64,000 nt of DNA from NCBI RefSeq assembly GCF_042242105.1, contig NC_092019.1, forward strand, positions 12,396,328 through 12,460,327. The letters are read 5' to 3'. A program made the translations under genes and the position numbers. Shown one piece after another: positions 15,001 through 50,682 of the stretch (within the stretch, counting starts at the first letter, position 1; the number at the start of each line of letters is the position of its first letter). This DNA comes from Pempheris klunzingeri (Eukaryota > Chordata > Actinopteri > Acropomatiformes > Pempheridae). The notes under the pieces are model-generated. The model did no database searches, had not been told where the DNA came from, and saw only the letters and a program-made list of their open reading frames with translations.

Positions 15001-15826
15001 TCAACAATCCTGCTTATGTACTGATAATAATCTCAGTTGCAAGACTTAACGCCTCTGTTTCCTGTATTAGTAATATCATACATTTAAAATAAATCTGAGT
15101 CAACAAATGCAAGAACAGAGCAGGACAATTCAACAAGCAAGGACCTATCTCCAAGATAAGACACGTGGTGTCAATCACAGTTGTATCGCAATCACAACTA
15201 TGGTTTCTTGTTCCTCATGTGCCGCCCAAACGCGAGAACTAACTTCATTATCATCTTCCCTGTGGGCAAGTGTTCATCACGTGCACAAGCATGCATGGCA
15301 TACTCACATAAAGAGTCATGAGAAATGTGCAAGCACAGGTCTATAGTAATGACATCATTTGGAAATCAGTGAGCGCCACTGTCAGTCAAACAAGCTCAAC
15401 ATGAGATGAAACATTAAAACAGCCACGGACTAAATGGAGCACAGATCTGACACGAGTTATCAAGGTCTGACACATGAGTTTAGTTATCAATGTTGCCTCA
15501 ACTGTTATACAATCTCTGGAACAGTCTCTTGTCTGGCATCGGCCTCATCTTTTATTGCCAAAGGGTTTGTTTAAGCTGCCAAGAGGGCAAACAATGAATT
15601 ATCTAAAAAAGAAAAAGACATGAAACTAATTACAAAATTATTCTGTCTGCATTCCACTGACAAAAAGAGAGAGGCCTCCCACGATGTCGACATGATAAGT
15701 TCAGCTATTTTATCAGCAAAGACCATCATGAATGCCACCAGACAAATACATAAGATAACTGGGTGCCACTGATTCAGCAACAGAAACAGACGCACAAGGG
15801 AAAGACAGACGAATGACAAAGAGTGA

Positions 15827-15867
<41 letters not shown>

Positions 15868-17237
15868 TGCGTAAATAAAATGACATCAGAAACAAGTGGA
15901 TTCATGGTCTGAACTGTGGGTGGGCACTTTGTTGTTCAGTGGGTTCTACAGCAGTGGTCTAAACAACAGAAGCAACTTGTAGTTTGCTGGGTAGTCTTAC
16001 CAAAGTAGTCAGCCTTTGGTTGGGCATCCATCTCTTTTTCCAGCCGCTTAGTGAGGGCCTCTAATTTTATTTCGGCTGCTGAGGGCCCCTGATCAGGGGG
16101 CTGCGGGAGGAGAGTCTGGCAGGGTAGTTGGACAGGCTTGGTGGGGCACGGGACTTCCGTTTCAGCAATGACGGCCTGTCCAGAGCCAGGTAACTGGCTC
16201 TGACCTTGAACCTGGCTGCTGGGTTTGGAGACATTTCCAGGGATCGGGGGAGCAGACGTCCCCTTCGCTTTGGGTTGAGGTGTTTCAGAGGTTGCAGGCG
16301 GGGGCGAGGATGCTACCATGGGGCCATTGTGGTTGGCAGAGGGTCTCGAGGTTGGAGACGGTGGTGCGTAATGGGCTGCAGACTGTACGGAGGGCGGCTG
16401 GACGTGGAAGTCAGCTCCTCCTGTGAAGGCACTCAGAGGCAGGGCGGGGATGAGGTCCGGTTTGGCGGAGACGGGAGACTCTCCGGCCCGTCCCCTGGCT
16501 GTCCCAGCAGAGGATGGGGGACTCCGGTTCACAGATGGGGGGACAGCCTGACTCTGCTGGGGTGGAAGACTGCTGGAGGTGGGAGGTGCGGGCTGGCGCT
16601 GGGGCTTGTGCTGAGATGCACTGCTGCTCCCAGATCCAGACAAAGATGGGGAAAACTGGCTCTCTGAGGATGGGGCCCAAGCAGGCTGGCTGACGGGGTG
16701 ACGTGCATGTGTGGGCGCGTTGTGAGACACGCTTCCTGGGCTGGTGGGAGTAGGGGTGCTGTACTGGTATGAATGTGGCTCTAAACGCTCCTTATTATCG
16801 TAATTGTTTCCGTACCCATACGCCCTGCCGGCTGGAGGCTCAGACTGAGGGCCTGTGTGGTGTTTCTGGCCGTCAAACTGTGCGTACTGACTCCCAGCAG
16901 CGGTGCCCGGCACTGGGCCAGAGAGTATCGGGGGCTTCGCTGCCGCCTCCCCGGGCTGTCTGTAGCTGTTGATGGGCGGTCTGTCCTTAGTGTAGTAGGA
17001 ACTGCTGTGGCCCCCATTCATTTTAACCGCCTGGTTGTTTCTTGCCATCTCCTCTTGGTGTTTCTGCATGTGTATTTTAGTCATTTTAGAGGCAAAAACT
17101 TTCCTCGTCTCTTCAAAGTCCGGGTTATTTCCTGCATCCCTCCTCGTCCGAAACAAACCATCTCTGGATGCTTCATACATGTTTAAGTCCTCGATAAACT
17201 TGCTCGCCTCGAGTCCTAAATCCTCGTATTTATCCAT
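445..17237 (-). CDS. limd1: LIM domain-containing protein 1 (limd1), 3'-incomplete gene span
   Basis: LIMD1 is an Ajuba/zyxin-type LIM scaffold; family knowledge links it to adherens junctions, P-bodies/miRNA silencing, LATS/Hippo control and the PHD-VHL complex on HIF. Coding segments, in transcript order: 17237-16001, 10199-10098, 5356-5289, 4131-4069, 3300-3170, 2202-2151, 513-445. All join in frame through GT-AG introns to give 574 codons. The N-terminus [18 protein letters not shown] matches the diagnostic LIMD1 start and differs from Ajuba and WTIP. Residues about 70-395 are Pro/Ser/Gln-rich and probably disordered. LIM1 ligands are C415, C418, H437, C440, C443, C446, C464, D467. LIM2 ligands are C480, C483, H500, C503, C506, C509, C528, D531. 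LIM3 begins at C540/C543 with H567, C570, C573. The last exon (rest of LIM3 and stop) is not found in 1-444 and must lie left of the window. lars2 lies upstream in the same orientation, as in human. Teleosts may carry two copies; I cannot say which this is. Confidence 0.95.
514..2150. other. limd1 intron 6
   Basis: Non-coding. Holds the (AC)n array at 1489-1539 and AT-rich sequence. Short open frames have no recognisable similarity. Confidence 0.7.
1489..1539. repeat. (AC)n microsatellite, 51 bp
   Basis: Uninterrupted AC dinucleotides in limd1 intron 6. Confidence 0.97.
2151..2202 (-). CDS. limd1: limd1 coding exon 6 (LIM3 first CxxC)
   Basis: 52 bp encoding (R)[17 protein letters not shown], residues 534-551. 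This contains the first zinc pair of LIM3 (C540, C543). Acceptor CCCAG ends at 2203 and donor GTACGC starts at 2150. It restores phase 0. Human has [17 protein letters not shown] at this point. Confidence 0.93.
3170..3300 (-). CDS. limd1: limd1 coding exon 5 (most of LIM2)
   Basis: 131 bp encoding residues 491-533 plus two bases of R534. It begins [20 protein letters not shown] and ends KIYCLKDYH. It carries H500, C503, C506, C509, C528 and D531, completing LIM2. Acceptor TATAG ends at 3301 and donor GTGAGC begins at 3169. Confidence 0.95.
3802..3866. repeat. (TG)n-(GA)n compound microsatellite
   Basis: TG run 3802-3845 followed by GA run 3851-3866, in limd1 intron 4. Confidence 0.96.
3980..4018. 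repeat. (CA)n interrupted microsatellite
   Basis: CA run 3980-3997, continued with interruptions to 4018, about 50 nt past the donor of limd1 exon 4. On the transcribed strand it reads as UG repeats. Confidence 0.92.
4069..4131 (-). CDS. limd1: limd1 coding exon 4 (LIM1-LIM2 linker and LIM2 start)
   Basis: 63 bp, phase 0 at both ends, encoding [21 protein letters not shown], residues 470-490. This is the strongly conserved linker and the first CxxC of LIM2. Acceptor AG is at 4133-4132 and donor GTGAGTG starts at 4068. Confidence 0.95.
5289..5356 (-). CDS. limd1: limd1 coding exon 3 (LIM1, second zinc finger)
   Basis: 68 bp encoding [23 protein letters not shown], residues 447-469, with zinc ligands C464 and D467. 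Acceptor CTGCAG ends at 5357 and donor GTAAGC begins at 5288. The exon ends in phase 0. Too short to stand out as an ORF; it was found by matching the LIM1 continuation. Confidence 0.94.
5999..6065. repeat. (AC)n microsatellite, 67 bp
   Basis: The longest pure dinucleotide array in the window, in limd1 intron 2. Open frames across it are translated repeat. Confidence 0.97.
6600..6800 (+). mobile_element. LINE-like 3' tail
   Basis: CAGGGCGTCCTTGCAAGAGAGAGCTTGATCTAAATGGCCCGTCTTGTTTAAATAAATGTTAAATAG resembles the shared 3' end of fish L2/Rex-type LINEs. In limd1 intron 2. Confidence 0.5.
10098..10199 (-). CDS. limd1: limd1 coding exon 2 (LIM1, first zinc finger)
   Basis: Encodes [20 protein letters not shown] through [13 protein letters not shown], residues 414-446, which is the CxxC...HxxC...CxxC half of LIM1. 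Acceptor TTCCAG is at 10201-10200 and donor GTAAGC starts at 10097. Phase 1 on both sides. A (CA)-rich tract follows the donor about 15 nt into the intron. Confidence 0.95.
12081..12099. repeat. Poly(C) run
   Basis: C8-G-C10 in limd1 intron 1. Confidence 0.9.
12555..12700 (+). repeat. Interspersed repeat family B (CAGTGGTGGAAG), left end
   Basis: CCAGTGGTGGAAGGATTACGTTTAGTAAAAGTAGCAAC is the familiar left end of a teleost repeat family (AAGTACTTCTTCCACCACTG-like ends). The remainder decays into AT-rich sequence. Confidence 0.5.
13038..13061. repeat. (CA)n microsatellite
   Basis: 12 CA units in limd1 intron 1. Confidence 0.93.
14170..14200. repeat. (TG)n followed by G8
   Basis: About 11 TG units followed by a run of eight G, about 175 bp before the SINE. 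Confidence 0.92.
14376..14575 (+). mobile_element. tRNA-derived SINE
   Basis: The 5' end GGCGTGGCAGTGGTTCAGCGGTAGAGTGGG resembles a tRNA head with an A-box (TGGTTCAGCGGTAGAG, 14386-14401). The 3' part runs GTGTGTGAATGTGG, AAAGCGCTTTGTGGTCG and AAAGGCGCTATACAAG, a tail seen very widely in teleost SINEs and LINEs. It sits in limd1 intron 1. Exact family not assigned. Confidence 0.75.
15829..15864. repeat. (GT)n microsatellite
   Basis: 18 GT units near the 5' end of limd1 intron 1, about 136 nt from the exon 1 donor. Confidence 0.95.
16001..17237 (-). CDS. limd1: limd1 coding exon 1 (pre-LIM region)
   Basis: Residues 1-412 plus the first base of codon 413. The start ATG is at 17237-17235. The exon ends ...GACTACTTTG before donor GTAAGACT, whose first base is 16000. 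The tail [23 protein letters not shown] is nearly identical in spirit to human LIMD1 just before LIM1. Read-through past the donor gives a short non-homologous tail, which confirms the boundary. Open frames on the opposite strand here (such as 16206-16667) are composition shadows. Confidence 0.95.
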
Positions 17238-17329
17238 GTTGAAGATACTTTGAGTATCAGTGAAGTTAAGCTAGTTGTGTTTAAAGCTAGCTAAAAAAAA
17301 AAGATGTATTAGCTTACAGTCCAGCTCGG

Positions 17330-17790
17330 AGTCCTCAGGGTGTCCGCACCGGGGTCAAACTTTTCTTTTACTCCAAACTTTCCCCGTCTTTACTGCCGTC
17401 CTGGGTGGATAATTAAAAGTTTAAACCGGTCGTCCTCCTCGGTGAAACCAGCCCGTCCGTCCGGCTCAGCTCTGCCCCCAACAAGCCGCCGTCTGTCTGG
17501 TTATAAATGTGAGCAGATCCCAGATCCGATAGCCCGGACGACCCCACAAACCGCCCCCTCCTCCCGGTGAAGCGTCCCAGCGGGGAAGCCTCATCCAAAA
17601 CTCTCCCCTAACCCACCATCAAGGAGCAGAAAACACGTTCAAAGTGGTTAAAACAGGCGGCAAAGTGGCGCTGGTTTGGTGATAAAAGTGGTAAAGGAGG
17701 ACCGCGGCCGCCGCTCTGCAGTTTGTTGTTAAAGGAGCAGTGCGCAAGTTAATCCACAAGTCAAAACTGGGTGAGTGAGAGCAGCGCCGG
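17330..17790 (-). promoter_or_regulatory. limd1: GC-rich limd1 promoter / 5' leader region
   Basis: The stretch just upstream of the limd1 start codon is clearly richer in CpG than its surroundings, with CCGGTCG, CCGTCCGTCCGG, GACCGCGGCCGCCGC and similar. A TATA-like TTTATAAC lies on the minus strand near 17500-17507. This is what a vertebrate CpG-island promoter looks like. The transcription start itself cannot be fixed from sequence, and 17238-17330 is most simply 5' UTR. Confidence 0.6.
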
Positions 17791-17997
17791 ATTCATTAAT
17801 AATTGTAGGCTGCAGCAGCCTGCACATCACCAGCTCTGGCTTAAAATATCAGAAGCTGGGGGCAGATCTTCGTCTGACTGGCCCTCACATCCTGTGACTT
17901 ATTTAAAAAGAGCTGGTTGACTCAGAGCTTCTCCTCCGGTCTGCAAAACACTTCAGCATTTTCCCTTTTTCTGCTTTGTAATGTTTTTTTTTTGTTG

Positions 17998-18300
17998 TCT
18001 TGGACAGTTAATAAAGCTAAGTGCATTTATCAAGTAGTCTACTAAACATAAGTGCACATTTGAGGTACTTGTGTGCTTCTATTTCATACACAGTCCACTT
18101 CATGTATTTGGTAGCTATTTTATTACCATTTCACATAGCCTCAAAACATTTGATCTGCTACTGACATATCAAACTACTCAGCAACATAAACAAAACTTAA
18201 AGCTGGTTCAATCTCCACCAACTTTTATGCACCCTTTGGTATATTAGAATAATATTGTATATAAAAGTAAAACACTTATAGGCGCCAATTTTCTGCTTTG
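17998..18300 (+). repeat. Interspersed repeat family B, degenerate copy
   Basis: AGTGCATTTATCAAGTAGTC, CACATTTGAGGTACTTGTGTGCTTCTATTTCATA and AAAGTAAAACACTTATAGG follow the order of family B. It lies immediately upstream of the limd1 promoter. Confidence 0.5.
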
Positions 18301-18689
18301 ACAACTCTTTCTCTCCATTGTCCCCTAAATGTACATTATACTAGTTGACTTACATACTTCTACTTAAATAACACTTTCAATGCATGACTTTTAAATGTGT
18401 TTTTTTACAGTGTGATGTTGCTATTTTTTTTTACCTAAATCTAAATGCTTGTTCTTGGGTTTAGCTGTTGCAAGAGAGGAGGAAAAATAAAAAAAAAAAA
18501 GCATTTAATAGCAACTTCTTAAAGTTTCCCACATCTCATAAACTAAACATGTAGAGGAGTAAACCCATACAAGCCGGACTATACTGTAACTATTGTATGG
18601 GCGTATTTTCCTTGCGGCTGTGGGGGGCTATTTACAGTGCCTGTGCCCCCTCTGTTTTGGTTGGATGACGTCACACATTCCTGCTCATG

Positions 18690-18691
<2 letters not shown>

Positions 18692-18725
<34 letters not shown>

Positions 18726-18732
18726 ACACACA
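18692..18732. repeat. (AC)n microsatellite
   Basis: AC run with one T interruption at 18721, in the limd1-lars2 gap. Confidence 0.94.
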
Positions 18733-21251
18733 GACTGTGACCCCTCCATATTGTGTCCTGGCCCTAACTGGAATATCTGAGACAGACTTTGGGTGCAAAC
18801 AGGGTGAACTCATGATTGGAATCCATCTCCCAGTAAACACATAGGAACTCAACTCATTTGTGTCCTGAATGGTCCGACAGATCCAGTTGATGTGAAAAAA
18901 AAAATCATATATATGGAGTCAGTATGTTGAGGCGGCCTCTAGACTGCTGCTGCTGCTGCTGGTGTAATTAAAACAGAAGGTTTATGAGGCAAAGCCATCT
19001 GTATGTTTAGGAAACAGTCACAACAGCAATGCAGCATTCCCTTTAAGCAAAAGCGTAACTCACTTTAGCCCTGTCTCACACATATTGACTAAAAACAGCT
19101 ACATCCTCAGCTATTGTAGTGAAACCCCCAGAGACATTGTTCACATGCACACTGGTGTTATCCACAGAGATTCAGTATTTGAATGAAAGGAGCAGAAGCT
19201 ACTCAGATGTGATTTACTGGCATTTACTTATGAAACACACATCTAACAGAGAGTTGTTGTTGCAGCAAAGATGACGGCATTCATGCTGTTTATGACCGAA
19301 GGATACATTGGACCAAGTATCATAAAGTAGTCACAAGGGATTTAAAATGTAAATTTATCTCCCAGTGAGGTTTATTCAAGCATGTGGTAACAACAACAGG
19401 GGTTTTGGAAAACTTGAGCTCATTTGGTTTCACCAACTATGTTAATTAGCTTATTTGTGTGATTAGCGCCTCATTAAAGGAGAAAAAAAAATAGACAGAT
19501 GCATATAGAAACTCTGTTTCCCCAGCATTAAAACACTACCTGCAATAGTTTTTACTAGCAGAAGTAAGGCTGTGAAAGATTCACTGAGTTCTGATGTCAA
19601 TAATCAATTGAACACCAATATTTTCTACAAAGCCTTGTGGACAGAAGTAACTACATACGGTGTACGCAAAATATAAAGATATCTCCATCGATCCCTTTGA
19701 ACACAAAACATGTCACACCTGTGTGATTGTTCTTCTGCATAGCATTGGGCATATTTCACATTCACAAAAGGCCAAAATGACTAAAATACTGTTTCTATGG
19801 CGATGTTCGATAAATAAATAATAACTTTGGCAAGTGTGCTGCCTTCACATACATGCCAAGAGTCTAGCTTTATCCTCAAGACAATAAAAAGGACTTAGTG
19901 AAAATCTGCTTACACAATGAGCTCACACACAAAAAAAAAAAAAACATCCACAGATGACCAAATTACCAGCCTTGAGGCCAGCCTCCAAGATAATGAGCTG
20001 TGGCATTACTGGTCGCCCTGTGAGAATACACGCAGCCCCGTCCAGGGACTCTGCTGGTGCAATGGAGGGTGACTGTGACGGCACGGCTGCGTTCTCCACC
20101 CTCATGTTCCACCAGCAGAGTTTCTCAAGAGGAAGGGGAGTGATTTTCTTCAACTCACCAAAGACAATTTATGCTGTATATCTCGTGTGTGAGAAAGACT
20201 ATGACTGTGGTCTGAACAGAAAAGTGAGTCACAGAGGAATACTGTTTTCTATTCAATAATCCTAGTCGTCATGGAAACTGGAGAGCTGATGAAAAGTGTT
20301 AAATGACTCCAGGGGCTGTTAGTGACAAAATTAATTATTAGCAGAAATGCACCAGTACAGCTTTGAGCTCAAAAACACTGGTCAGAAATAGCCTACATTA
20401 TTCTGGCACTTCTGACCCACCTCAATGGACAACAACATTCCTCTTTTCAATGACACAGGAGCTTCGGCTTATTGTTCGGGCCAATTCAAGTTCAGTCCTG
20501 TTTATTAAGTAGCAGTACTCACAAGGAGAGTGAAAGGGGAGGTGAAAAAAAAAGAGAACTCCAGCAATAACACAAAAAAAGAGGAAGCAATCAGGGGTGA
20601 AAAACTACGTCCCATGAATCTAATTTCATACAGCCTGCCTGAAAGTGTTAAAGAAAACATGGCCACTCTATTTTTGTCTAGTTCTCACAAACCCACTTTC
20701 TGTTTTGTGCTGTGACAGCACCTGGTTGAGATCAAATTCGCAGAATCTGATACAATACAGAAAATAACTAACAGAGCTGTGACTCTTTGCTCCCCTCTTC
20801 TTATTCCTGGTTTCTCTTCCTGTTATTCTGTCCCTCCTGTGAGCCTTTTCCGGTCACCTGATGGTCAGAGATGATGATGCAGGGTTCACAAACCACAGTG
20901 CCACGTTCAGTCGTCAAACAGCGGCCCGGGTATGGTGCTTTGAAGAGATCTGCGGCTAAAAGCAGCAGCAGCAGCTTCAGAGAAACACTGATAAGGCAGA
21001 TCATGACTGCGTGACTCAGCCGAGATGCCAAGCGTATGGCAGACGGATAGGTGTGAAGTTATGGTACTGGGCCCCGTGCTTAAAGTGGTGTTATGGGAAA
21101 AAGGTGGAACGACGACTGAAATCTGAAGTGGTGTTTCAGCTAATGTGTGATTACCAAGAGAAAATACGGGAAGATCATCTGAGAGAGACGGGTGCTAAAT
21201 CTCCCTTTCTCAAGTTTCAAAGAGACTAGAAACCCACTGCTTCCTGAATCT

Positions 21252-21257
21252 TTTATT
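21252..21257 (-). terminator. lars2: lars2 poly(A) signal
   Basis: AATAAA on the minus strand about 175 nt after the lars2 stop codon. This gives a short 3' UTR (21430 to about 21235). No competing exon lies between. Confidence 0.75.
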
Positions 21258-21430
21258 AAAAATAGGAACATAAATATATAAAACATCTTTAGGCATATTT
21301 ACATTCAAGTTGTGACTATGACCGACTTTCATCCTTTCGCTTTGTCTTAATGTATGACGTATAAAAATCCACCAATTTTGTGTGTCTCTCCCTGCTGAGT
21401 CACTAATTGACAGGCATTCACAAAAGAACA

Positions 21431-46613
<25,183 letters not shown>

Positions 46614-46798
46614 GGTTCTGACACCTAAAACAAAACAGGGACGGATGCAGTGAACGGGCAGGTGATGGACAAGATGAAGGTGCTGTTGGTACCCTATAAA
46701 ATACTGGGGTTTCTCAAGTTTTTTTCTCCAAAAGTGATGTGACAAATTCAGGTAAGATCACATATAACATGATCCAACTGATAGTGAGAACTATCTTG

Positions 46799-47067
46799 AT
46801 TATCAATTCAGCATTTATCTAGCAAAAAATTCCAAACATCTGCTGGTTTAGGCTTCTTAAATGTGGAGATTTGCTGCTTTTCTTTGTTTTACGTCACTAA
46901 AATGTAAGTTTATTCGGCTTTTGGTTCAGAGTAACAAGTAATTCAGTCACTTTGTGTGATTCTTTGCTGACATTTTATAGATAAAGACTAGAATTCAAAG
47001 AATACAAATATTCAGCAGAATGATAAATAATGAATGAATAAATGAATAATTTTTAGTTGCAGCACTA
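46799..47067 (+). repeat. Interspersed repeat family A, copy 4
   Basis: GGCTTCTTAAATGTGGAGATTTGCTGCTTTTCTTTGTTTTACGTCA, then TTGCTGACATTTTATAGATAAAGAC, and the right end TTTTTAGTTGCAGCACTA. The right terminus is well preserved. Confidence 0.65.
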
Positions 47068-47104
47068 AATTGATGCTTTTTTATGTTTTACACAAAAACT
47101 TGCA

Positions 47105-47345
47105 TAACATTTTCAAAATCAGAATCAGAATCCGCCTTATTGGCCAAGTATGTGAACACATACAAGGAATTTGACTGCTCTTGTGTACGTACACATAATC
47201 AGACAAAAACACACATTTAACTTAAGCAAATGAAATAATCATTTATAGTCTTTGTACAATGCAGATATGTGAATATATATATAAGTATAGGTGTAAAAAA
47301 CTATGACAAACGGTGTAAAAATGACAGTAGTGCAATCAGGGATTC
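47105..47345 (+). repeat. Interspersed repeat (TTATTGGCCAAGTATGTG type)
   Basis: CAGAATCAGAATCCGCCTTATTGGCCAAGTATGTGAACACATACAAGGAATTTGACTGCTCTTGTG is a frequently seen teleost repeat, followed by degenerate AT-rich tail sequence. It lies next to family A copy 4. Class uncertain. Confidence 0.7.
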
Positions 47346-48401
47346 AATCACTTAAATAACTGACATGTGATCACATCACTATGACTGAAAAGCTAAAAAA
47401 ACAGATTATATAATACTGAATAATCGTCCACCACTGAGTATTTTCTAGTTTGTTTAGCAGAGTCTTATCAGACATCTGGACCACTTTGATTCAGTATCAT
47501 CACTTTCAAGTTCCCCCCCTGAAGCTTTAGAGATGCATTTTGGATTCAGGCCTCCACAAGGATCTCCGCTCAAAGAAAACAACACCTATACAAGCTAAAA
47601 TCATGCAGGCTACTTTCTAATGCCGGTAACTACAGGCCACATATGGTCACTACACTGTATAACAAGCCACAACATGTCATCCACTGAAACGCTCTGATGT
47701 ATGCAGTGCCCTTAAAAATCCAACAAGGCTATTACATATCGACAGCTTGGAGTCTCTGGGACTAAACAGCACATGTGCGTCCACTTGTTGAGAGTGCAGT
47801 GATTGACGGCTCGGCTCCTCGTATTTTCTATCACCACTGCTGTTTCACAGTCTGTGTTCTTTGCACCACGTCACTCACACAACAACGTGATTTTGTGAAA
47901 TAAGAGGTTTATTCAGCGAGATGTGATTACGGTCTGCCTCGCTGTGAGGCTCTGGACAGGCTGTTCTTATTAAGCCGCCTGCCGCCCGCTCAGATGTGAG
48001 AATGACATTTTCGATCAACTGATTTGCAGTTATTCAGTGATTTCTCAGCTTCGAATCTTCCCTGCAGTTTTATACTTTTTTTTTTTTCCTCCCACATCAT
48101 CTGAGCGGACGTTGCTGCTTCCAGAAAATGTCAATCAAGGTTTGCAATTACTTGTAGGTAAAAAGGGCAAAATACTGCATCATAGGAATGTCAAAAGCAG
48201 GATAATTAAGGAGATTTGTGAATAATAAATGGCAGTTAATCACTCTTAAAACTAACAACTTAACATAACAACTGATTTAATGTGGGCTAGTTAAAAAAAA
48301 GGCATGAATACCACAGTTAGGTGAGACTTCCCTACGGCTCAATGTAGGTCAGACAGTCAACGGCATGTAAGAAGAAACAATCTGACCTAAATTTGTCTTC
48401 T

Positions 48402-48426
48402 ACACACACACACACACACACACACA
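48402..48426. repeat. (AC)n microsatellite
   Basis: 12 AC units in the inferred lars2 intron 1. Confidence 0.93.
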
Positions 48427-49377
48427 AACATGTACATAAACACAGTTTCCAAGGTAACCTGAGGTATCCGCACAGTCTCTTCCTCCTTGGCGGCGGAGGA
48501 CAACTGCTGCTAACCTGAACTGTCAAGAGAATATTTTCACAGCAGTGACGCATCTGGATCTCAGACAGCGAGACCTTTATAGCTGCTGAGCGGAAGTGAT
48601 GATCAGAACGCCATGACACCAGAACGCAATGAAGATGTAAATTAGGTGAACAAAGATTGTGACTGTTTATCTACAGCTGAGGAGGAAAAGGTTATCCAGT
48701 ATCCTTTGATTTTTCAAAAATACAACGTTAGTGTAGAGAGAGAGAGAGAGCTCAGCGCAGAGGTGGAGAAATGAATGGAGATCACTGGCAGAGTTTTTGA
48801 ATGAAAAGACAATCAAATGCAATAAACTTCAAGTCTCTGCATCTTTTCCCAGCCCTGAAGATATTACTGACTCGGGTGGACAAATCTTTTGGGGATATCT
48901 CTGAGCTTTTCTCTCTAAATGAGCGTAAAACAAGTGATAAGTGCTCTCTCCTCTCCTCTCCGCCGCCCACCTGCTTATGGGAATGTGTTGTTCACTAAAT
49001 TCTCTCGAGTATAACCTAAGCATCACAGCAGCCAACGCTCCTCCCTCCAGGCTGAGGCTGGGAGAGCCGAGCACTCAAGGTTGTGTGCATCTCTGAAGGT
49101 GCAAGTGAGTGGGCTGAGGCGAGAGACTGAGAAAATGTTTCTATGGAGACTGGGCTCATCCATCCGGGCGTCTCCTGTAACGAGTGACTGAAAACTTCTG
49201 CCGTGGGAGCAGATGCAGCAGAGGAAGACGATGCTTCTCCTGTGTTATTGGCCATGTCTACAGCCAAATAATACAGTGAATGCCTGTTTAGTCACGATAT
49301 CCATCTTACAAATTGTCTTGTGTCAAAAATGTGCTGCGAATGAGCAGAAAGAAATAACTCGATTAAATACCTGACAA

Positions 49378-49562
49378 AGTATCAGCAACTATCTTGACAA
49401 GCTGGTCACTTTTTTCTGCTTCAAGTTTGTCGAGTGAGAAGATTAAAAGAGCTGTAAGTTGAATACTTTTAAAGTTTTTCACTGTTTTCTGACATTTTAA
49501 GACCAAATGATAAAGTAATCAACATATTAATAAATACTCCAAGTTATCACTAATTGCAGCCC
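49378..49562 (+). repeat. Interspersed repeat family A, copy 5 (right half)
   Basis: TTTTCACTGTTTTCTGACATTTTAAGACCAAATGATAAAGTAATCAAC through ACTAATTGCAGCCC matches the right half of family A. Confidence 0.55.
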
Positions 49563-50061
49563 AGCTTCCCCTTCTTTACACATTAACCTACAATTAGAGC
49601 TGGTAACTAAATATTTTTTATCAATTTACCTCTAAATCGTGATAAAACTGTAATGCTGTTTGTGCCATTATGTGGAGAAAATTGATGATAGTTTTACTTT
49701 ACATGATGGGTCAAATATTCAAGAGTCAAACACACTTAACCATCAATTAATCGCAACACAAATGTAACCTCTCAGCACCAGACTATAGAAACAGGCTTTC
49801 TTCATCTTCGTGTATTGAAACAGGTTGTACTTAAAACATCCTTTATGGCAGCATGGCATTGATTAACATTATAACGTCCTGATGGAAAGTCTGTTAGCTA
49901 AAAATAAGAAACCCTGTCATACCTGTTTATAAAGCTACCTGTTCAGACCTGTTTATGCTCTTCTATCTGACGCCACTTGAACGCTTTATACCTCTTGTTT
50001 CCTGGCTGAGCGCTCACAGGAGCTAAAGTCCAGATAAACCTTCGGCTTTTTAGCTACTTAC

Positions 50062-50215
50062 TGATTTATTTCCGGGTCCTTTATTTCTGCGTTATGGTCG
50101 TTGTGACATAAATCCAATAATCCATGTTATAAATGTCAAACTCAGCCTTTAAAAACGCTGTAAATGACCTGTTTTCCCTCTGTCACGACTTCAGCATAGG
50201 CGCAGCCATCTTGGA
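50062..50215 (-). promoter_or_regulatory. lars2: Probable lars2 non-coding first exon and promoter
   Basis: The minus strand reads CCAAGATGGCTGCG at about 50213-50200, a YY1-type start-site element common at TATA-less housekeeping promoters. About 150 nt downstream is a strong donor, TCA|GTAAGTAG (intron from 50061), which could splice to the acceptor at 46625 just before the lars2 ATG. Two short upstream ORFs fall in the inferred leader (50209-50183 and 50125-50081). The exon is inferred from these signals and is not proven. Confidence 0.5.
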
Positions 50216-50335
50216 TTTGAATCAACTTTATTAACACGGCGGACAATGACAACAAAACCAGCGTGGTTTGTACAGCACGTTTATCATTGACTTTATGTGA
50301 CACCTTCCATTCAGACTGACTGACAGACAGTGTGA

Positions 50336-50338
<3 letters not shown>

Positions 50339-50367
<29 letters not shown>
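50339..50367. repeat. (GT)n microsatellite
   Basis: 14 GT units about 130 bp upstream of the inferred lars2 start region. Confidence 0.94.
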
Positions 50368-50368
<1 letters not shown>

Positions 50369-50654
50369 ACAGCGTCATTGTTGATTTTAGAGTGATGGCT
50401 CTGCTGGTTACCTTAGCAACGCCGTAATCTCCCTCCTCTTAATATTATTTTTCATTTTTTTTAAAAATCACTTTTTTTTTAAGATCAGTTAAATTACTGC
50501 CCCCAGTCACAGAAAGCTGAAATAACCCGAATATGCAAAATTCACAGAGCAAATGATGTTCATTTAAGATCTTCTGTTAGATTTGTAATCCTGTTTAATT
50601 TATAAAAGGTTGACATTGTCAATATTAATGGAACATAAATGATGAACTAATGAT

Positions 50655-50682
50655 TTATAGATTATAGATTATAGATTATAGA
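50655..50682. repeat. Tandem repeat, 4 x TTATAGA
   Basis: Four perfect copies of the 7-bp unit TTATAGA. Confidence 0.95.

Larger units (their letters stand above)
10200..16000. other. limd1 intron 1
   Basis: 5.8 kb. Contains a C-run at 12081-12099, the start of a common fish repeat at 12555-12700, arrays at 13038-13061, 14170-14200 and 15829-15864, and a tRNA-derived SINE at 14376-14575. The C-rich open frame near 13202-13594 has no recognised similarity. Confidence 0.65.
17791..21235. other. limd1-lars2 intergenic region
   Basis: No gene recognised. Contains a degenerate interspersed repeat (17998-18300), a CA array (18692-18732), AT-rich sequence, and a GC-richer island at about 19950-20155 that is open on both strands but unassigned. 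Confidence 0.6.

Noticed and set aside
16206..16667. 153-codon plus-strand frame inside limd1 exon 1
   Set aside because: It is antisense to a GC-rich, well-supported coding exon; the Gly/Arg-rich product is a shadow of the Pro/Ser-rich limd1 region.
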